Under the pieces are notes generated by a model. It worked only from the letters and a program-made list of their open reading frames with translations. It did no database searches and was not told where the DNA came from. Position numbers and translations under genes: made by a program. Shown here piece after piece: positions 1 through 8,306 of a DNA stretch of 64,000 bases. Every line of letters begins with the position of its first letter. The stretch's first letter is position 1. The DNA comes from Metabacillus halosaccharovorans (lineage in GTDB: Bacteria; Bacillota; Bacilli; Bacillales; Bacillaceae), in assembly GCF_002019635.1 (NCBI RefSeq), contig NZ_KV917371.1:806001-870000 (forward strand), written 5' to 3'.

Positions 1-260
1 TTAATTCAGCCATTTGACGAGTATGCAATAACGCCTTCCCAATAAATCCAGCCTCCCTTCTCATTTATTAGAATAAATCATATCATATGTACAACCAAAG
101 CGTACAGTAATACGTTACGGTTTAGTGTAATTGTTTTGGTGATGTTCACAGGGTATTCATATTTGGTTCAAAAAATTTATAAGGTTCATTCATTGTCTTT
201 ATTATAAAAGGGGCAGCTTTACCTTAAATTGTTTCTAAGAATACTATTTATAATCGGTTA
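1..260. other. Left edge, no assignable gene
   Basis: No gene can be called here. On the minus strand a good ribosome-binding sequence (GGGAGG, about 49-54) is followed by a TTG that opens only 13 codons before a stop at the first bases of the window. An ATG at 64 runs off the left edge but has no ribosome-binding site. An imperfect dyad around 90-115 (GTACAGTAATACGTTACGG) could be an operator for a gene lying to the left. Confidence 0.2.
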
Positions 261-386
261 GTGGAATGGAGCGGAAGACACTTTACTCCTGCGGGAAGTA
301 GAGGAAAGGCTTAGACCCCACAGGCGAAGCCGTGGAGGCTTAGCTTCCTCCCCGCGGAAAGCAAGTGTCTGGAGCGCAATGAAACG
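261..386 (+). repeat. Bacillus-type ~125 bp intergenic repeat, copy 1
   Basis: This GC-richer block in AT-rich surroundings contains GAGCGGAAGAC, ACTCCTGCGGGA, GACCCCACAGGCG, GGAGGCTTAGC, CCCGCGGAAAGC and GGAGCGCAATGAAA in order. The same blocks in the same order occur in reverse orientation at 32251-32377. The ends are partly self-complementary, so RNA from it would fold. From memory, similar sequences are common between genes in Bacillaceae. Function is unknown. Confidence 0.85.
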
Positions 387-511
387 AACTTTTTCTTACG
401 CTACTGATATAAACAACCTATTGAAAAATACCGTCAGATTACCTGACAAACCAGTTGTATCAAAAATTTCAGCCATCTATGATTATTGTGAACTTAACAT
501 ATTTCATATGA

Positions 512-585
512 TTTTCACGTATATCCTTAATAATTGGTTTAAGGGTCTCTACAAAGAAACCGTAAATTTCTTACTACGTTGAAAA
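512..585 (+). promoter_or_regulatory. Purine (guanine-class) riboswitch aptamer
   Basis: The three-way junction of the purine aptamer can be drawn. P1 pairs TTTTCACGTA with TACGTTGAAAA (one bulge). P2 pairs CCTTAA with TTAAGG. The J2/3 segment is TCTCTAC. P3 pairs AGAAA with TTTCT and is capped by the hallmark loop CCGTAAA (560-566). The J3/1 segment TACTACG carries C at the position that pairs with the ligand (C74 in xpt numbering), which predicts guanine or hypoxanthine rather than adenine. It lies just upstream of an amidohydrolase gene and runs into a terminator hairpin. Confidence 0.88.
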
Positions 586-611
586 TATGCTTTTAGTGGC
601 ATATTTTTTCG
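582..611 (+). terminator. Riboswitch expression-platform terminator
   Basis: AAATATGC and GCATATTTTTT form a hairpin followed by a T run. Its 5' arm overlaps the 3' strand of aptamer P1 (GAAAA), so ligand binding and antitermination are mutually exclusive. This predicts repression by guanine, the usual OFF logic of this class. Confidence 0.75.
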
Positions 612-658
612 TAGTTATTTTTATGCCTTAGTTTGAGATTAGGAGATGACCATAGAAG

Positions 659-1981
659 ATGAATATACTCATAAAAAATGCACAAATCATTACGATGAAT
701 AAGGAAGAGGAAATCATTACCGGTGATATTCATATTGAGGATGATCTCATAAAAAATATTGGACCTGATTTAACCGTTCAACAACCTGATAAAATCATTG
801 ATGCAACAGGAAAAACCGTCATACCCGGCTTTGTTCAAACACATATTCATCTATGTCAAACCGTTTTCCGTGGTCAAGGAGATGATTTGGAATTAATGGA
901 CTGGCTAAAACAGAGAATTTGGCCATTAGAAGCGGCACATGATGAGGAATCCATTTATTACTCTGCCATGCTCGGAATTGGTGAACTCATTCAAAGCGGT
1001 ACAACAACCATTGTTGATATGGAAACTGTCCACCATACTGAGTATGCATTTAAAGCGATTGCTGAAAGTGGAATAAGAGCTTTATCAGGCAAGGTGATGA
1101 TGGATAAGGGAGATGAAGTACCACTTCCTCTACAGGAAAACACAGAAAGATCGATTAGAGAAAGCGTCGACTTATTGGAAAAATGGCATAACTATGATGA
1201 AGGCCGGATTAAATATGCGTTCTCTCCAAGATTTGTTGTTTCTTGCACAGAACAGTTACTTCGAGAAGTCCAATCTTTATCTGAATACTATAATGTAATG
1301 GTTCATACACACGCTTCGGAAAATCGCGGTGAAATTGAAATTGTCCAAAAAGAAACAGGAATGAGAAATATAGTGTATTTGGACCATTTAGGTTTAGCCA
1401 ATAACCAGTTAATTCTCGCTCATTGTATTTGGCTGGATGAAGAGGAAAAACGTATCATTCGCGAAAAAGGTGTTCATGTTAGCCATTGTCCCGGATCAAA
1501 TCTGAAATTGGCGTCAGGTATAGCAGATACACCTTACATGGTAAATGAACAAGTGTCACTCAGCCTGGGAGCTGACGGAGCACCTTGTAATAATAATTTA
1601 GATATGTTCAATGAAATGAGACTAGCCGCACTCATTCAAAAACCAGTACACGGTCCGACCTCAATGGATGCACATACTGTTTTTAAAATGGCGACTATTG
1701 GAGGGGCGAAGGCAGTTGGAATGGAAAATGAAATCGGGAGTATAGAAATCGGCAAAAAAGCAGACCTGGCTATCTTAAACTTACAAGACTTTCATACCTA
1801 CCCATCTTATGGAGTTGACCCTATCTCCAGAATCGTCTACTCTGCCACAAGAGCCGACGTCGAAACAACCATTATTAATGGTCAAATCGTAATGGAAAAC
1901 CGCATCATGAAATCCATCAACAAAAAAGCCATCCTAACAGAAGCCAACCACTCAATCAAACGTTTGCTGGGCCGAATATGA
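659..1981 (+). CDS. TRZ/ATZ-family amidohydrolase, likely purine deaminase
   Basis: This 440-residue cytosolic metal-dependent amidohydrolase matches the chlorohydrolase / SAH-deaminase / guanine-deaminase superfamily in length and motifs. Visible metal and catalytic residues are H62-x-H64 (THIHLCQ), H216 and H218 (VHTHASE), H255 (ILAHC), H276 (VSHCPGS) and D306 (GADGAPC). Database names for this branch are often 5'-deoxyadenosine or SAH deaminase. The guanine-class riboswitch directly upstream points instead to deamination of guanine or an oxidised or related purine; that is inference from context. The ATG at 659 is preceded by AGGAG at 641-645, a rather long 13-nt spacing. It appears monocistronic; the next gene is 75 bp downstream beyond a palindromic repeat. 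Confidence 0.85.
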   Translation: MNILIKNAQIITMNKEEEIITGDIHIEDDLIKNIGPDLTVQQPDKIIDATGKTVIPGFVQTHIHLCQTVFRGQGDDLELMDWLKQRIWPLEAAHDEESIYYSAMLGIGELIQSGTTTIVDMETVHHTEYAFKAIAESGIRALSGKVMMDKGDEVPLPLQENTERSIRESVDLLEKWHNYDEGRIKYAFSPRFVVSCTEQLLREVQSLSEYYNVMVHTHASENRGEIEIVQKETGMRNIVYLDHLGLANNQLILAHCIWLDEEEKRIIREKGVHVSHCPGSNLKLASGIADTPYMVNEQVSLSLGADGAPCNNNLDMFNEMRLAALIQKPVHGPTSMDAHTVFKMATIGGAKAVGMENEIGSIEIGKKADLAILNLQDFHTYPSYGVDPISRIVYSATRADVETTIINGQIVMENRIMKSINKKAILTEANHSIKRLLGRI

Positions 1982-1985
1982 ACCA

Positions 1986-2007
1986 GGGGGACAGGTCCCT
2001 TGTCCCA
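1986..2007 (+). repeat. GGGACAGGT palindromic element, half copy
   Basis: A single half-element (GGGGGACAGGTCCCTTGTCCCA) begins a few bases after the amidohydrolase stop. The core is itself a near-palindrome (GGGACAGG / CTTGTCCC). It belongs to the family seen at 2521, 8186, 10013, 10711, 14267 and 20534. Confidence 0.85.
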
Positions 2008-2055
2008 ATAGTTGTTTAATATTTAATTCAATGGCAAAAATGATGATGGAGGTGG

Positions 2056-2517
2056 ATGTCTATTTTTCTACTATTTATATCGGTCATCATATTTGGCTTG
2101 GTTATTTATTTTATGCCAAAAAGAATTTCTTATTTTGAAATGTATACAACATCACTATTTTCAACGGTTCTACAACTTATCACAGATATTTATCTGGAAT
2201 TTAAACACAACTTTTATTGGTATTTTAGTCCAGGGGTAGACTACATTACTCTTTGGGTCGTGTTTTGGATTTATCCTTCGGTTAATATAATATTTTTGAA
2301 TTTTTATCCTACAAACAAAAAATTCAGCACTTCCGTATATTACATCTTGGGATGGACATTATTTGCACTAGTCTATGAATGGTTCGCTGTAAACTCAAGC
2401 TTATTTCAATATAACGGTTGGAAATTATGGTATTCCGCTCTGATCTATCCATTCCTATATCTCCTGTTATATATTAATTGGAAAATAATTAGACGGCTGT
2501 ACCGCTTGAGTTTGTGA
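2056..2517 (+). CDS. Small multi-pass membrane protein, CBO0543-like
   Basis: This 153-residue, very hydrophobic protein has about five predicted membrane segments (roughly residues 2-20, 32-48, 64-84, 92-112 and 124-146) and aromatic-rich loops. The segment around SPGVDYITLWVVFWIYP and the FLNFYP motif recall the CBO0543 family of Bacillus membrane proteins of unknown function. I recognise it by general pattern only. The gene at 35248-35844 looks like a distant relative. GGAGG (2048-2052) is only 3 nt from the ATG, unusually close, so the start is less certain than the frame. No function can be assigned. Confidence 0.65.
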   Translation: MSIFLLFISVIIFGLVIYFMPKRISYFEMYTTSLFSTVLQLITDIYLEFKHNFYWYFSPGVDYITLWVVFWIYPSVNIIFLNFYPTNKKFSTSVYYILGWTLFALVYEWFAVNSSLFQYNGWKLWYSALIYPFLYLLLYINWKIIRRLYRLSL

Positions 2518-2520
2518 ACC

Positions 2521-2567
2521 ATGGGGACAGGTCCCTTGTCCCAATGGGACGAGGGACCTGTCCCCAT
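2521..2567. repeat. GGGACAGGT palindromic element, full inverted pair
   Basis: Two arms of about 23 bp (2521-2543 and 2545-2567) are inverted copies with a single mismatch and a 1-nt loop. The element fills the gap between convergent genes and would fold into a very strong hairpin on either strand, so it probably also ends transcription from both sides. Confidence 0.92.
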
Positions 2568-2571
2568 GTTC

Positions 2572-3390
2572 CTACCCTAACGCAAATCGCAGTGATCTGC
2601 TAATGAGTGGCGGCAAGACAGAGACATGGCCTTCGTTTTCGAATTGGATGAACTCTACTTTTAAGCAGGATCGGGTTGATAAACGATCGACCATTGATTT
2701 GGCAAGTTCACCGACATTTGTGTGGTGCCATCTTTCCAATTCCCCGATTCCAACCAGTACGTTGGCTTTTATTTCTCCGGTTTCACATAGTTGATGAAAC
2801 AGCCTTTCTTCTTCTAGAATGATGCTCTGATTCCAATGGATCGAAGGACTTCCGGCTATATATGTTTGAAAAGAGGTTGGGCTTGTAAACAAGGTATGTA
2901 AAACAAATAAGCCGCCAAGTGAATGGCCAAATAATGTTTGTTTCTTTTGATCGATTGGATAATTTTGTTCCATGGCAGGCTTTAATTTGTTCTGTAAAAA
3001 CTGCAGAAACTCCTCTGCCCCGCCATGTCTCTGACTTGTTGCATTATCCATCTTATTTGCGGGGATCTCAATTTCAGGCTCCCCCATCGTATAATCATAA
3101 AACCGTTCTTTTGAAAACGGTTCTGAAGTGGAATATCCTACACCGACAACAATTGATGGTATGACACCGGTTTTCTCCGGTTTTCTTGATTGAATTCTAA
3201 CAGCCTCCACAACTGATCCAAAAATAGAATTTCCATCTAATAAATAGATAATAGGAAACCCCGTTTCCGGTGGTGCTTCATTCGGAATGAAAACAAGGAT
3301 TTGATAGAGTCGATTCTTTTCAGACTCAAAGGTAAACTGTTTTGTCCCTGTGATTGTAAACGGAATCTTGTTTGTTAGTACGTTCTTCAT
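2572..3390 (-). CDS. Siderophore trilactone esterase (YbbA/BesA-like)
   Basis: This 272-residue alpha/beta hydrolase belongs to the putative-esterase (esterase D / Fes-like) family. It has the nucleophile motif GHSLGG with Ser157 and a C-terminal His255 (ENEGHVSV). Such enzymes hydrolyse catecholate trilactone siderophores after import to release iron in the cytosol. It is the last gene of a feuABC-ybbA-type operon, the position YbbA holds in B. subtilis. A longer reading frame starts at 3510 inside the permease gene, but AGGAGGAG sits 7 nt before the ATG at 3390, so that start is used. No signal peptide is seen. YbbA-like is chosen over BesA-like from synteny only. Confidence 0.85.
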   Translation of the reverse strand: MKNVLTNKIPFTITGTKQFTFESEKNRLYQILVFIPNEAPPETGFPIIYLLDGNSIFGSVVEAVRIQSRKPEKTGVIPSIVVGVGYSTSEPFSKERFYDYTMGEPEIEIPANKMDNATSQRHGGAEEFLQFLQNKLKPAMEQNYPIDQKKQTLFGHSLGGLFVLHTLFTSPTSFQTYIAGSPSIHWNQSIILEEERLFHQLCETGEIKANVLVGIGELERWHHTNVGELAKSMVDRLSTRSCLKVEFIQFENEGHVSVLPPLISRSLRFALG

Positions 3391-3403
3391 TTGTCTCTCC
3401 TCC

Positions 3404-4426
3404 TTACACCTCTTTATTTTTAAATAATAAGTAAACAAAATAAGGCACGCCGATAATCGCAATAACGATTCCAACAGGTATTTCCCCGGGAGCAACAACT
3501 GTTTTTCCAATAAAATCGGATCCTACAAGTAAAATCATCCCGATCAAAGCTGACAGCGGAACAATGTTTTTATGATTGTGACCTACTAGTAATCTCGCAA
3601 TATGCGGGGAAATTAAACCAACGAAGGATATACTTCCCGCTACAGAAACACAAGCACTCACGAGTCCTATACTACTGATTAATAAAAAGATCTTCTCCTT
3701 CTCAACCGAAACACCAACACTAATTTGAGATTCCTCTGAAAGCTGGAACAAATCCAGTAAATACGATTTCCTTAAAATAATGGGCAAGCAGATGAGAAAC
3801 CACGGAATAATCGATAGAATATAGGTCCAATTCGCAATATAAATACTTCCTGATAACCACACTGTGGCCATCTCAAAGTCTTGGGCCTTCATTTTTAAGG
3901 AAAGAAAGACGGTGAATGCCCCAAAGCCCGATCCTATCGCAATCCCCGTTAACAAAAGCCGCTGTGAATCAAGTCGTCCATTTTCCCGTGAAATGAAAAA
4001 GATACACAGCGCGGCACATAATCCACCCAGCAGACCAAATAGAGGCATCGTCATTGTCGCTACCCAGCTTGTGCTCGCTTGTTGTCCTTGAAAGAAAAAC
4101 ATAAAAACAACGATGGCAGCACCTGCCCCGCTATTAATTCCTAAAATCCCCGGGTCAGCTAATTTATTTTTCGAAATGCCCTGAAGAACAGCCCCCGCTA
4201 CTCCCAGACCAAGCCCGACAAATGCAGCCAAAATCATTCTCGGTAAGCGCAGCTGAAAAACCACCATATCAAGCTTTTCAGATACATGCTGCAGAAAAAG
4301 CGTCTCAACTAATTGACTAAAGGTCATATCATAGATTCCATAAGACAAATTGATATAGAAAAGCATCAGAACAAAAAGAAAGCCAACACTCATCGTTAGT
4401 CGAAAACGTTGCTGGATATTAAGCAT
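3404..4426 (-). CDS. feuC: FecCD-family siderophore permease (FeuC-like)
   Basis: This 340-residue membrane protein has about nine or ten hydrophobic helices. It carries the cytoplasmic coupling motif typical of iron-siderophore permeases (SFVGLISPHIARLLVG). It forms the import channel with the preceding permease. Its ATG overlaps the stop of the upstream permease by 8 nt and has AAGGAGGAG 6 nt upstream, so the two are translationally coupled. The esterase follows after 13 nt. The symbol rests on feuABC-ybbA synteny; substrate is not proven. Confidence 0.88.
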   Translation of the reverse strand: MLNIQQRFRLTMSVGFLFVLMLFYINLSYGIYDMTFSQLVETLFLQHVSEKLDMVVFQLRLPRMILAAFVGLGLGVAGAVLQGISKNKLADPGILGINSGAGAAIVVFMFFFQGQQASTSWVATMTMPLFGLLGGLCAALCIFFISRENGRLDSQRLLLTGIAIGSGFGAFTVFLSLKMKAQDFEMATVWLSGSIYIANWTYILSIIPWFLICLPIILRKSYLLDLFQLSEESQISVGVSVEKEKIFLLISSIGLVSACVSVAGSISFVGLISPHIARLLVGHNHKNIVPLSALIGMILLVGSDFIGKTVVAPGEIPVGIVIAIIGVPYFVYLLFKNKEV

Positions 4427-5423
4427 GTGAAGCTCCTCCTTTCGTTTTGATTAAATATAAAAAGAAAGGAACACCAAGCATGGCTGTAACAACGCCAATA
4501 GGGGTTTCATACGGATAATTAATATAAATACTTAGACTATCACTTAACGTTAAAAACACGCCGCCTATAATCCCTGCACATGGAATAATCGACCGATATT
4601 GGCCGCCAATCAAAAACCTTGTGATATGAGGGATAATAAGGCCAACAAACCCAACTTTACCAACAAGAGCAACTGAAATTCCTGTCATCATCACAACAGA
4701 AAGAATGGTGAACATTTTCACCATTCCCTTTCGCTGTCCCAAGCCTGCAGACGTTTCTTCACCTAACGATAAAATCGAAATAGAATTTGCCAGCAAAAGA
4801 GCCAGTAATAACCCAATTCCTGCGAATGGTAGAGAAAATACTAGTAAATCAGTATTTATCTGGTGAATCCTCGCGTTATACCAAAAGCTCATCGTCTGAG
4901 ATACTTGAAAATAGGTTGCCAATGCTGAAGAAATGCTGCTAAAGAAAGTGCCAATGATTGTCCCAATAATGGCCAGCTTCACAGGTGACAGGCCGTTTCG
5001 AATCAGTGAAGCAATTCCAAAAACAATGCCGACACCTAAGGCTGATCCTAATAACGAAAACACCATCATGTGCAAGGAAGACATGCTCGGTAAAAAAATA
5101 ACCGCAAGTGTAATGACAAATCCTGCTCCATCTGAAACCCCCATAATGGAAGGTGAGGCCAAATAATTCCTTGTCATTCCCTGCATTAAGGCTCCCGACA
5201 TCGCTAACAGCGCTCCTACTACCATTGCTCCGATCGCACGGGGTAATCTTGACGTCATGATGATCGTATGGGTCATATTTCCGGGATCATATGAAAGGAA
5301 TGCTCCCATAATTTCACCATAGCTAATAGGTGTTGACCCGCTGCGAATAGAGAGAAATAAAGATAAAATCACAGCAACCGGTGATAATAGAAATATCGTT
5401 CGTGTAGACATTCTTCCTTGCAT
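4419..5423 (-). CDS. feuB: FecCD-family siderophore permease (FeuB-like)
   Basis: This protein of about 334 residues is the second permease of the heterodimer, with the same coupling motif (GFVGLIIPHITRFLIGG) and a similar helix pattern. A GTG at 5432 would extend it by three residues, but the ribosome-binding sequence AAAGGTG abuts that codon. The ATG at 5423 has about 8 nt of spacing and is preferred. It is followed directly by its partner permease. No ATPase gene is present in the operon, so energy must come from an ATPase encoded elsewhere, as with FhuC/YusV in B. subtilis. Confidence 0.87.
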   Translation of the reverse strand: MQGRMSTRTIFLLSPVAVILSLFLSIRSGSTPISYGEIMGAFLSYDPGNMTHTIIMTSRLPRAIGAMVVGALLAMSGALMQGMTRNYLASPSIMGVSDGAGFVITLAVIFLPSMSSLHMMVFSLLGSALGVGIVFGIASLIRNGLSPVKLAIIGTIIGTFFSSISSALATYFQVSQTMSFWYNARIHQINTDLLVFSLPFAGIGLLLALLLANSISILSLGEETSAGLGQRKGMVKMFTILSVVMMTGISVALVGKVGFVGLIIPHITRFLIGGQYRSIIPCAGIIGGVFLTLSDSLSIYINYPYETPIGVVTAMLGVPFFLYLIKTKGGASHA

Positions 5424-5441
5424 CAAACCCACACCTTTTTA

Positions 5442-6401
5442 TTATTGAGCTAATGTTTCTTTGATAACATTGATGAACTCTGTTTTACTCCATGCTGTTC
5501 CACCAGCTGCTAAAGGTGACACAGCATTCACAAATACATTCTCATTTTTGACTGCATTCATGCTTTTCCAAATCGCATTTTCCTGTAATTCTTTCAAACT
5601 ATCAGGTGCTTCTGCATTTTCCTGTTCTTCGAATTGTACAAATAAGTAATCAGGATTGATTTCTGCAAGTTTTTCCAATGTAATCATTTCCTGGCTTTTC
5701 GCAGCCTTGACAGCTTCAGGTACAGGTAGTCCTAAATCTTGATATAATACCGGGTTAAAATAAATGTCCGGGGAATAGATAAATAGATTTCCTCCACGAA
5801 TGCGAATCATGAGAACTTGTTGATCTTCCATTGATCCTGACACTTTTTCTTTCACTTCTGAAATAGAGCTTTCATAATCTGCAATGATTTGATTTGCTTC
5901 TTCTTTCTTATCCGTTAACTCAGCTAAAACTAGTAAATTATCCTTCCAATTAGTAGAAATATGAGAGATCGGAATCATCGGCGCAACATCGGTTAATTTC
6001 TCAGCTACTTCCGGTTGAAACTTCGATGTTCCAAGGATCACATCCGGCTCTAGTTGCAATAATTTTTCAATGCTCGGTTGTGTCTTTTCGCCGATTTCTG
6101 TTGCTTCGGACATTGAATCACCCAGATATTCAGGGAACTTTCCGCCAGTTGCAATTGCTCCGATTGGTTTTACACCTAAAATCGCTGCATCTTCCATCGC
6201 TTCTTGACTTGCTGTTACGATTTTTGTTGGATTGCTTGTTACTGTATATTCTTCATTTAAATAAGTGATCGTCTGCTCATTGCTTTCACTTGTTTCTATA
6301 ACTGTTTCTTTTTCACCTGCAGTTGAATCAACAGACTCATTTCCACACGCAGCTAAAAGAAATAACGCAAAAAATATCATAAATAGACCATTTTTCTTCA
6401 T
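5442..6401 (-). CDS. feuA: Iron-siderophore-binding lipoprotein (FeuA-like)
   Basis: This protein of about 319 residues starts with a lipoprotein signal peptide ending in LLAACGN, so Cys is the lipidated residue. It continues as a class III periplasmic-binding-protein fold of the FhuD/FeuA type (motifs TASQEAMEDAAILGVKPIG, EKLLQLEPDVILG, LEKLAEINPDYLFV). It would capture a ferri-siderophore outside the membrane and deliver it to the two permeases that follow. AAAGGGAG lies 9 nt before the ATG at 6401 but only 3 nt before the GTG at 6407, so the ATG is chosen. A perfect Fur box lies 40 nt upstream. Confidence 0.88.
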   Translation of the reverse strand: MKKNGLFMIFFALFLLAACGNESVDSTAGEKETVIETSESNEQTITYLNEEYTVTSNPTKIVTASQEAMEDAAILGVKPIGAIATGGKFPEYLGDSMSEATEIGEKTQPSIEKLLQLEPDVILGTSKFQPEVAEKLTDVAPMIPISHISTNWKDNLLVLAELTDKKEEANQIIADYESSISEVKEKVSGSMEDQQVLMIRIRGGNLFIYSPDIYFNPVLYQDLGLPVPEAVKAAKSQEMITLEKLAEINPDYLFVQFEEQENAEAPDSLKELQENAIWKSMNAVKNENVFVNAVSPLAAGGTAWSKTEFINVIKETLAQ

Positions 6402-6440
6402 ATACACTCTCTCCCTTTATATCGATCACCTAATAGATGA

Positions 6441-6455
6441 TGATAATCATTATCA
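6441..6455. promoter_or_regulatory. Fur box upstream of the siderophore uptake operon
   Basis: TGATAATCATTATCA is an exact match to the 7-1-7 Fur site (TGATAATnATTATCA). Next to it (6450-6470) is a second AT-rich dyad, TTATCATTT/AAATGATAA, which may bind the Btr-like regulator or end the btr transcript. Iron-dependent repression is predicted. Confidence 0.92.
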
Positions 6456-6506
6456 TTTAAAATGATAAATGAAGTCCAGTAACCTGAACATGGACATTAT
6501 CTTGTT

Positions 6507-8090
6507 TTATCCTTGGACTTTTCCCATAAGGGTGAGTGTATCCCTTAAAACACGCTCATGTGCACTTGCAGAATATTCCCGCCATGGATCTGATGTAATG
6601 TCATAGACTCGATTTAAACGAACCGCCTCTAAGCTGTTCCACAAGGGTTGCTCCTGATACTCATTCCACCTTTCGAGTGTTTGTGATTCCTGGCAAATAT
6701 TTAATAAAACAGCATCAGGGTTAATCTTGCTAATTTCCTCTATTGGTATCACACCATTCTTTTTTTCAATTAAAGCAGCTTTCATTTGAAGATCACCATA
6801 AAAAACCTCATTCATTGTTCGGGAATGATCTATATACATGCCCCCTTGGAAAAAACGCAATGGAAGAAATGTCGTTTGTCCCATATGTTTATGTAGTTGT
6901 TGTCTTATCATCACGACTTGATGTTCATAGTGTTGGAGCCATTCTTCCGCTTCCTGTAATTCTCCTAATTGCTTTGCCATATAAAGCAATTGCTCCTTCC
7001 AATCCACTGACTCAGGATAATATAAAACCGGGGCGACCTGTGATAAACGTTCCTTTTCTTCAACGGTAATACCACTTTTACTCACGATGATATCCGGCTT
7101 GTTATTCATTAAAATATCAATGTTCGTTTCCCAATCCTTATTAATTTGAAAGGCGCTTAAATGCACAGGGATATCATTTCGAAAGGTTTGATAATAGAAG
7201 GACGTCCATTTTGGGTGAATGGGAGCGGCATATGGGAAAATATGCAGAGCAAGTAAATGGCCGATACTTGAAAAATCATATGCTGCCACCTTACGCTTTC
7301 GTTTCTGTCGATAGGTAGACGGTGCCATTCCTACAGCCTTCTTAAACTTGCGGCTTAAGTAAAACTCATCACTATACCCGATCTGTGCCGCAATCTGACG
7401 GACCGTCTCATCTCCGCTCACAAGGCGTCGCTTTGCTTCATTCACTCGTAATCTTGTTATAAAGTCACTGACACTAATTCCACATTCTTTTTTAAAAAGC
7501 GCAGAAAAATATTTTGGACTAAGATCCGCCTTCTCAGCTAATAATTCAATGGAAATTTGTTCATTAAAGTGGCAATCAATATATTGTTTAGCCTCCTCTA
7601 TGGCCGTAAACGTATCTTTCACAAGAGGGACATCTTGATGCTGCAGCAGTTTATAGATGATGTTTTCAAACAATAATCTCTGATAAAATACCTGTTCTTT
7701 GTTTTTTGATGAATATAGAATTTCGACTTCTTCTATGATATGTGAATGACCAGGAATAGCTAATTTCCCCTGCAACGGAAACTGTTCATCGTTCCCTAAT
7801 TTATGAAAAGACTCACCTTCAGTCTGCATACTTGAAAAAATATCAAAGGTAAAAATCATATAATCTATTGACTCATCTGGACTTGTGTATATTTCATATA
7901 CCTGTGAAGGATGAATCACACAAATATCCTGCTGATGTAAAAGGATGTTATCATGATCGAGCATCATATGTCCCTTTCCTTCCATCACAACCAAAAGCTC
8001 AAAACAATTCGTTAACTTTGCAGGTATATGCCCCGCTCTACCCTTCATCATACTCTTAGGCTGATACATAAAATGATTCCAAAAATCCAA
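6507..8090 (-). CDS. btr: AraC-type siderophore uptake regulator (Btr-like)
   Basis: This 527-residue regulator has three parts: an N-terminal cupin-like sensor (about 1-150), an AraC double helix-turn-helix (about 164-262, including LAEKADLSPKYFSALFKKE and IAAQIGYSDEFYLSRKFKK), and a C-terminal domain resembling a siderophore-binding protein (about 280-527). This matches B. subtilis Btr (about 529 residues), which senses Fe-bacillibactin and activates feuABC. It lies immediately upstream of the uptake genes in the same direction. The start is the TTG at 8090, with GGAG 8 nt upstream. An in-frame TTG at 8132 abuts a Fur box and is rejected. Two Fur boxes precede the gene. Confidence 0.9.
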   Translation of the reverse strand: MDFWNHFMYQPKSMMKGRAGHIPAKLTNCFELLVVMEGKGHMMLDHDNILLHQQDICVIHPSQVYEIYTSPDESIDYMIFTFDIFSSMQTEGESFHKLGNDEQFPLQGKLAIPGHSHIIEEVEILYSSKNKEQVFYQRLLFENIIYKLLQHQDVPLVKDTFTAIEEAKQYIDCHFNEQISIELLAEKADLSPKYFSALFKKECGISVSDFITRLRVNEAKRRLVSGDETVRQIAAQIGYSDEFYLSRKFKKAVGMAPSTYRQKRKRKVAAYDFSSIGHLLALHIFPYAAPIHPKWTSFYYQTFRNDIPVHLSAFQINKDWETNIDILMNNKPDIIVSKSGITVEEKERLSQVAPVLYYPESVDWKEQLLYMAKQLGELQEAEEWLQHYEHQVVMIRQQLHKHMGQTTFLPLRFFQGGMYIDHSRTMNEVFYGDLQMKAALIEKKNGVIPIEEISKINPDAVLLNICQESQTLERWNEYQEQPLWNSLEAVRLNRVYDITSDPWREYSASAHERVLRDTLTLMGKVQG

Positions 8091-8116
8091 CGAACGTACT
8101 CCTCTCTTCAAATAAA

Positions 8117-8131
8117 TGAAAATGATTATCA
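8117..8131. promoter_or_regulatory. Fur box, proximal to btr
   Basis: TGAAAATGATTATCA matches the 7-1-7 Fur consensus with one mismatch, 27 nt upstream of the btr start codon. Confidence 0.8.
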
Positions 8132-8149
8132 ATACCCGTTAAGTCTAAT

Positions 8150-8164
8150 TGATAAAAATTATCA
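8150..8164. promoter_or_regulatory. Fur box, distal to btr
   Basis: TGATAAAAATTATCA matches the Fur consensus with one mismatch, 33 bp from the proximal site (three helical turns). The pair could bind two Fur dimers on the same face. Confidence 0.75.
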
Positions 8165-8185
8165 ATGTCAAGTGAGGCTGGTCCA

Positions 8186-8219
8186 GGGGGACAGGTTCCT
8201 CGTCCCAGTATGGGCAAAG
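8186..8219 (+). repeat. GGGACAGGT palindromic element with decayed right arm
   Basis: The left arm (GGGGGACAGGTTCCTCGTCCCA, 8186-8207) is intact. The following TGGGCAAAGAAC looks like a degraded right arm (compare TGGGTCAAGGAAC at 10050). The preceding nine bases GGCTGGTCC also precede the copy at 10021, so the mobile unit is longer than the core. Confidence 0.75.
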
Positions 8220-8249
8220 AACGCTCTCGCTATTGGAAATTTTATCCGT

Positions 8250-8276
8250 TTCAATTTTAATATTAATCGCCGATAT
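8250..8276 (+). promoter_or_regulatory. Sigma-D promoter of chemoreceptor gene
   Basis: GCCGATAT (8269-8276) is an exact sigma-D -10 element. The -35 four bases at N15 are TTCA rather than TAAA, so the -35 is weak. The start codon is 31 nt downstream. Confidence 0.7.
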
Positions 8277-8306
8277 AAATAGAAAGTCAATAAAAGGGGG
8301 AAGAGG

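Noticed and set aside
1-64. Minus-strand ATG at 64 or TTG near 42 as a gene start
   Set aside because: The ATG lacks a ribosome-binding site and the TTG frame stops after 13 codons; the window edge prevents a decision.
379-582. 67-codon plus-strand ORF before the amidohydrolase
   Set aside because: It starts inside the intergenic repeat, has no ribosome-binding site and covers the riboswitch aptamer.
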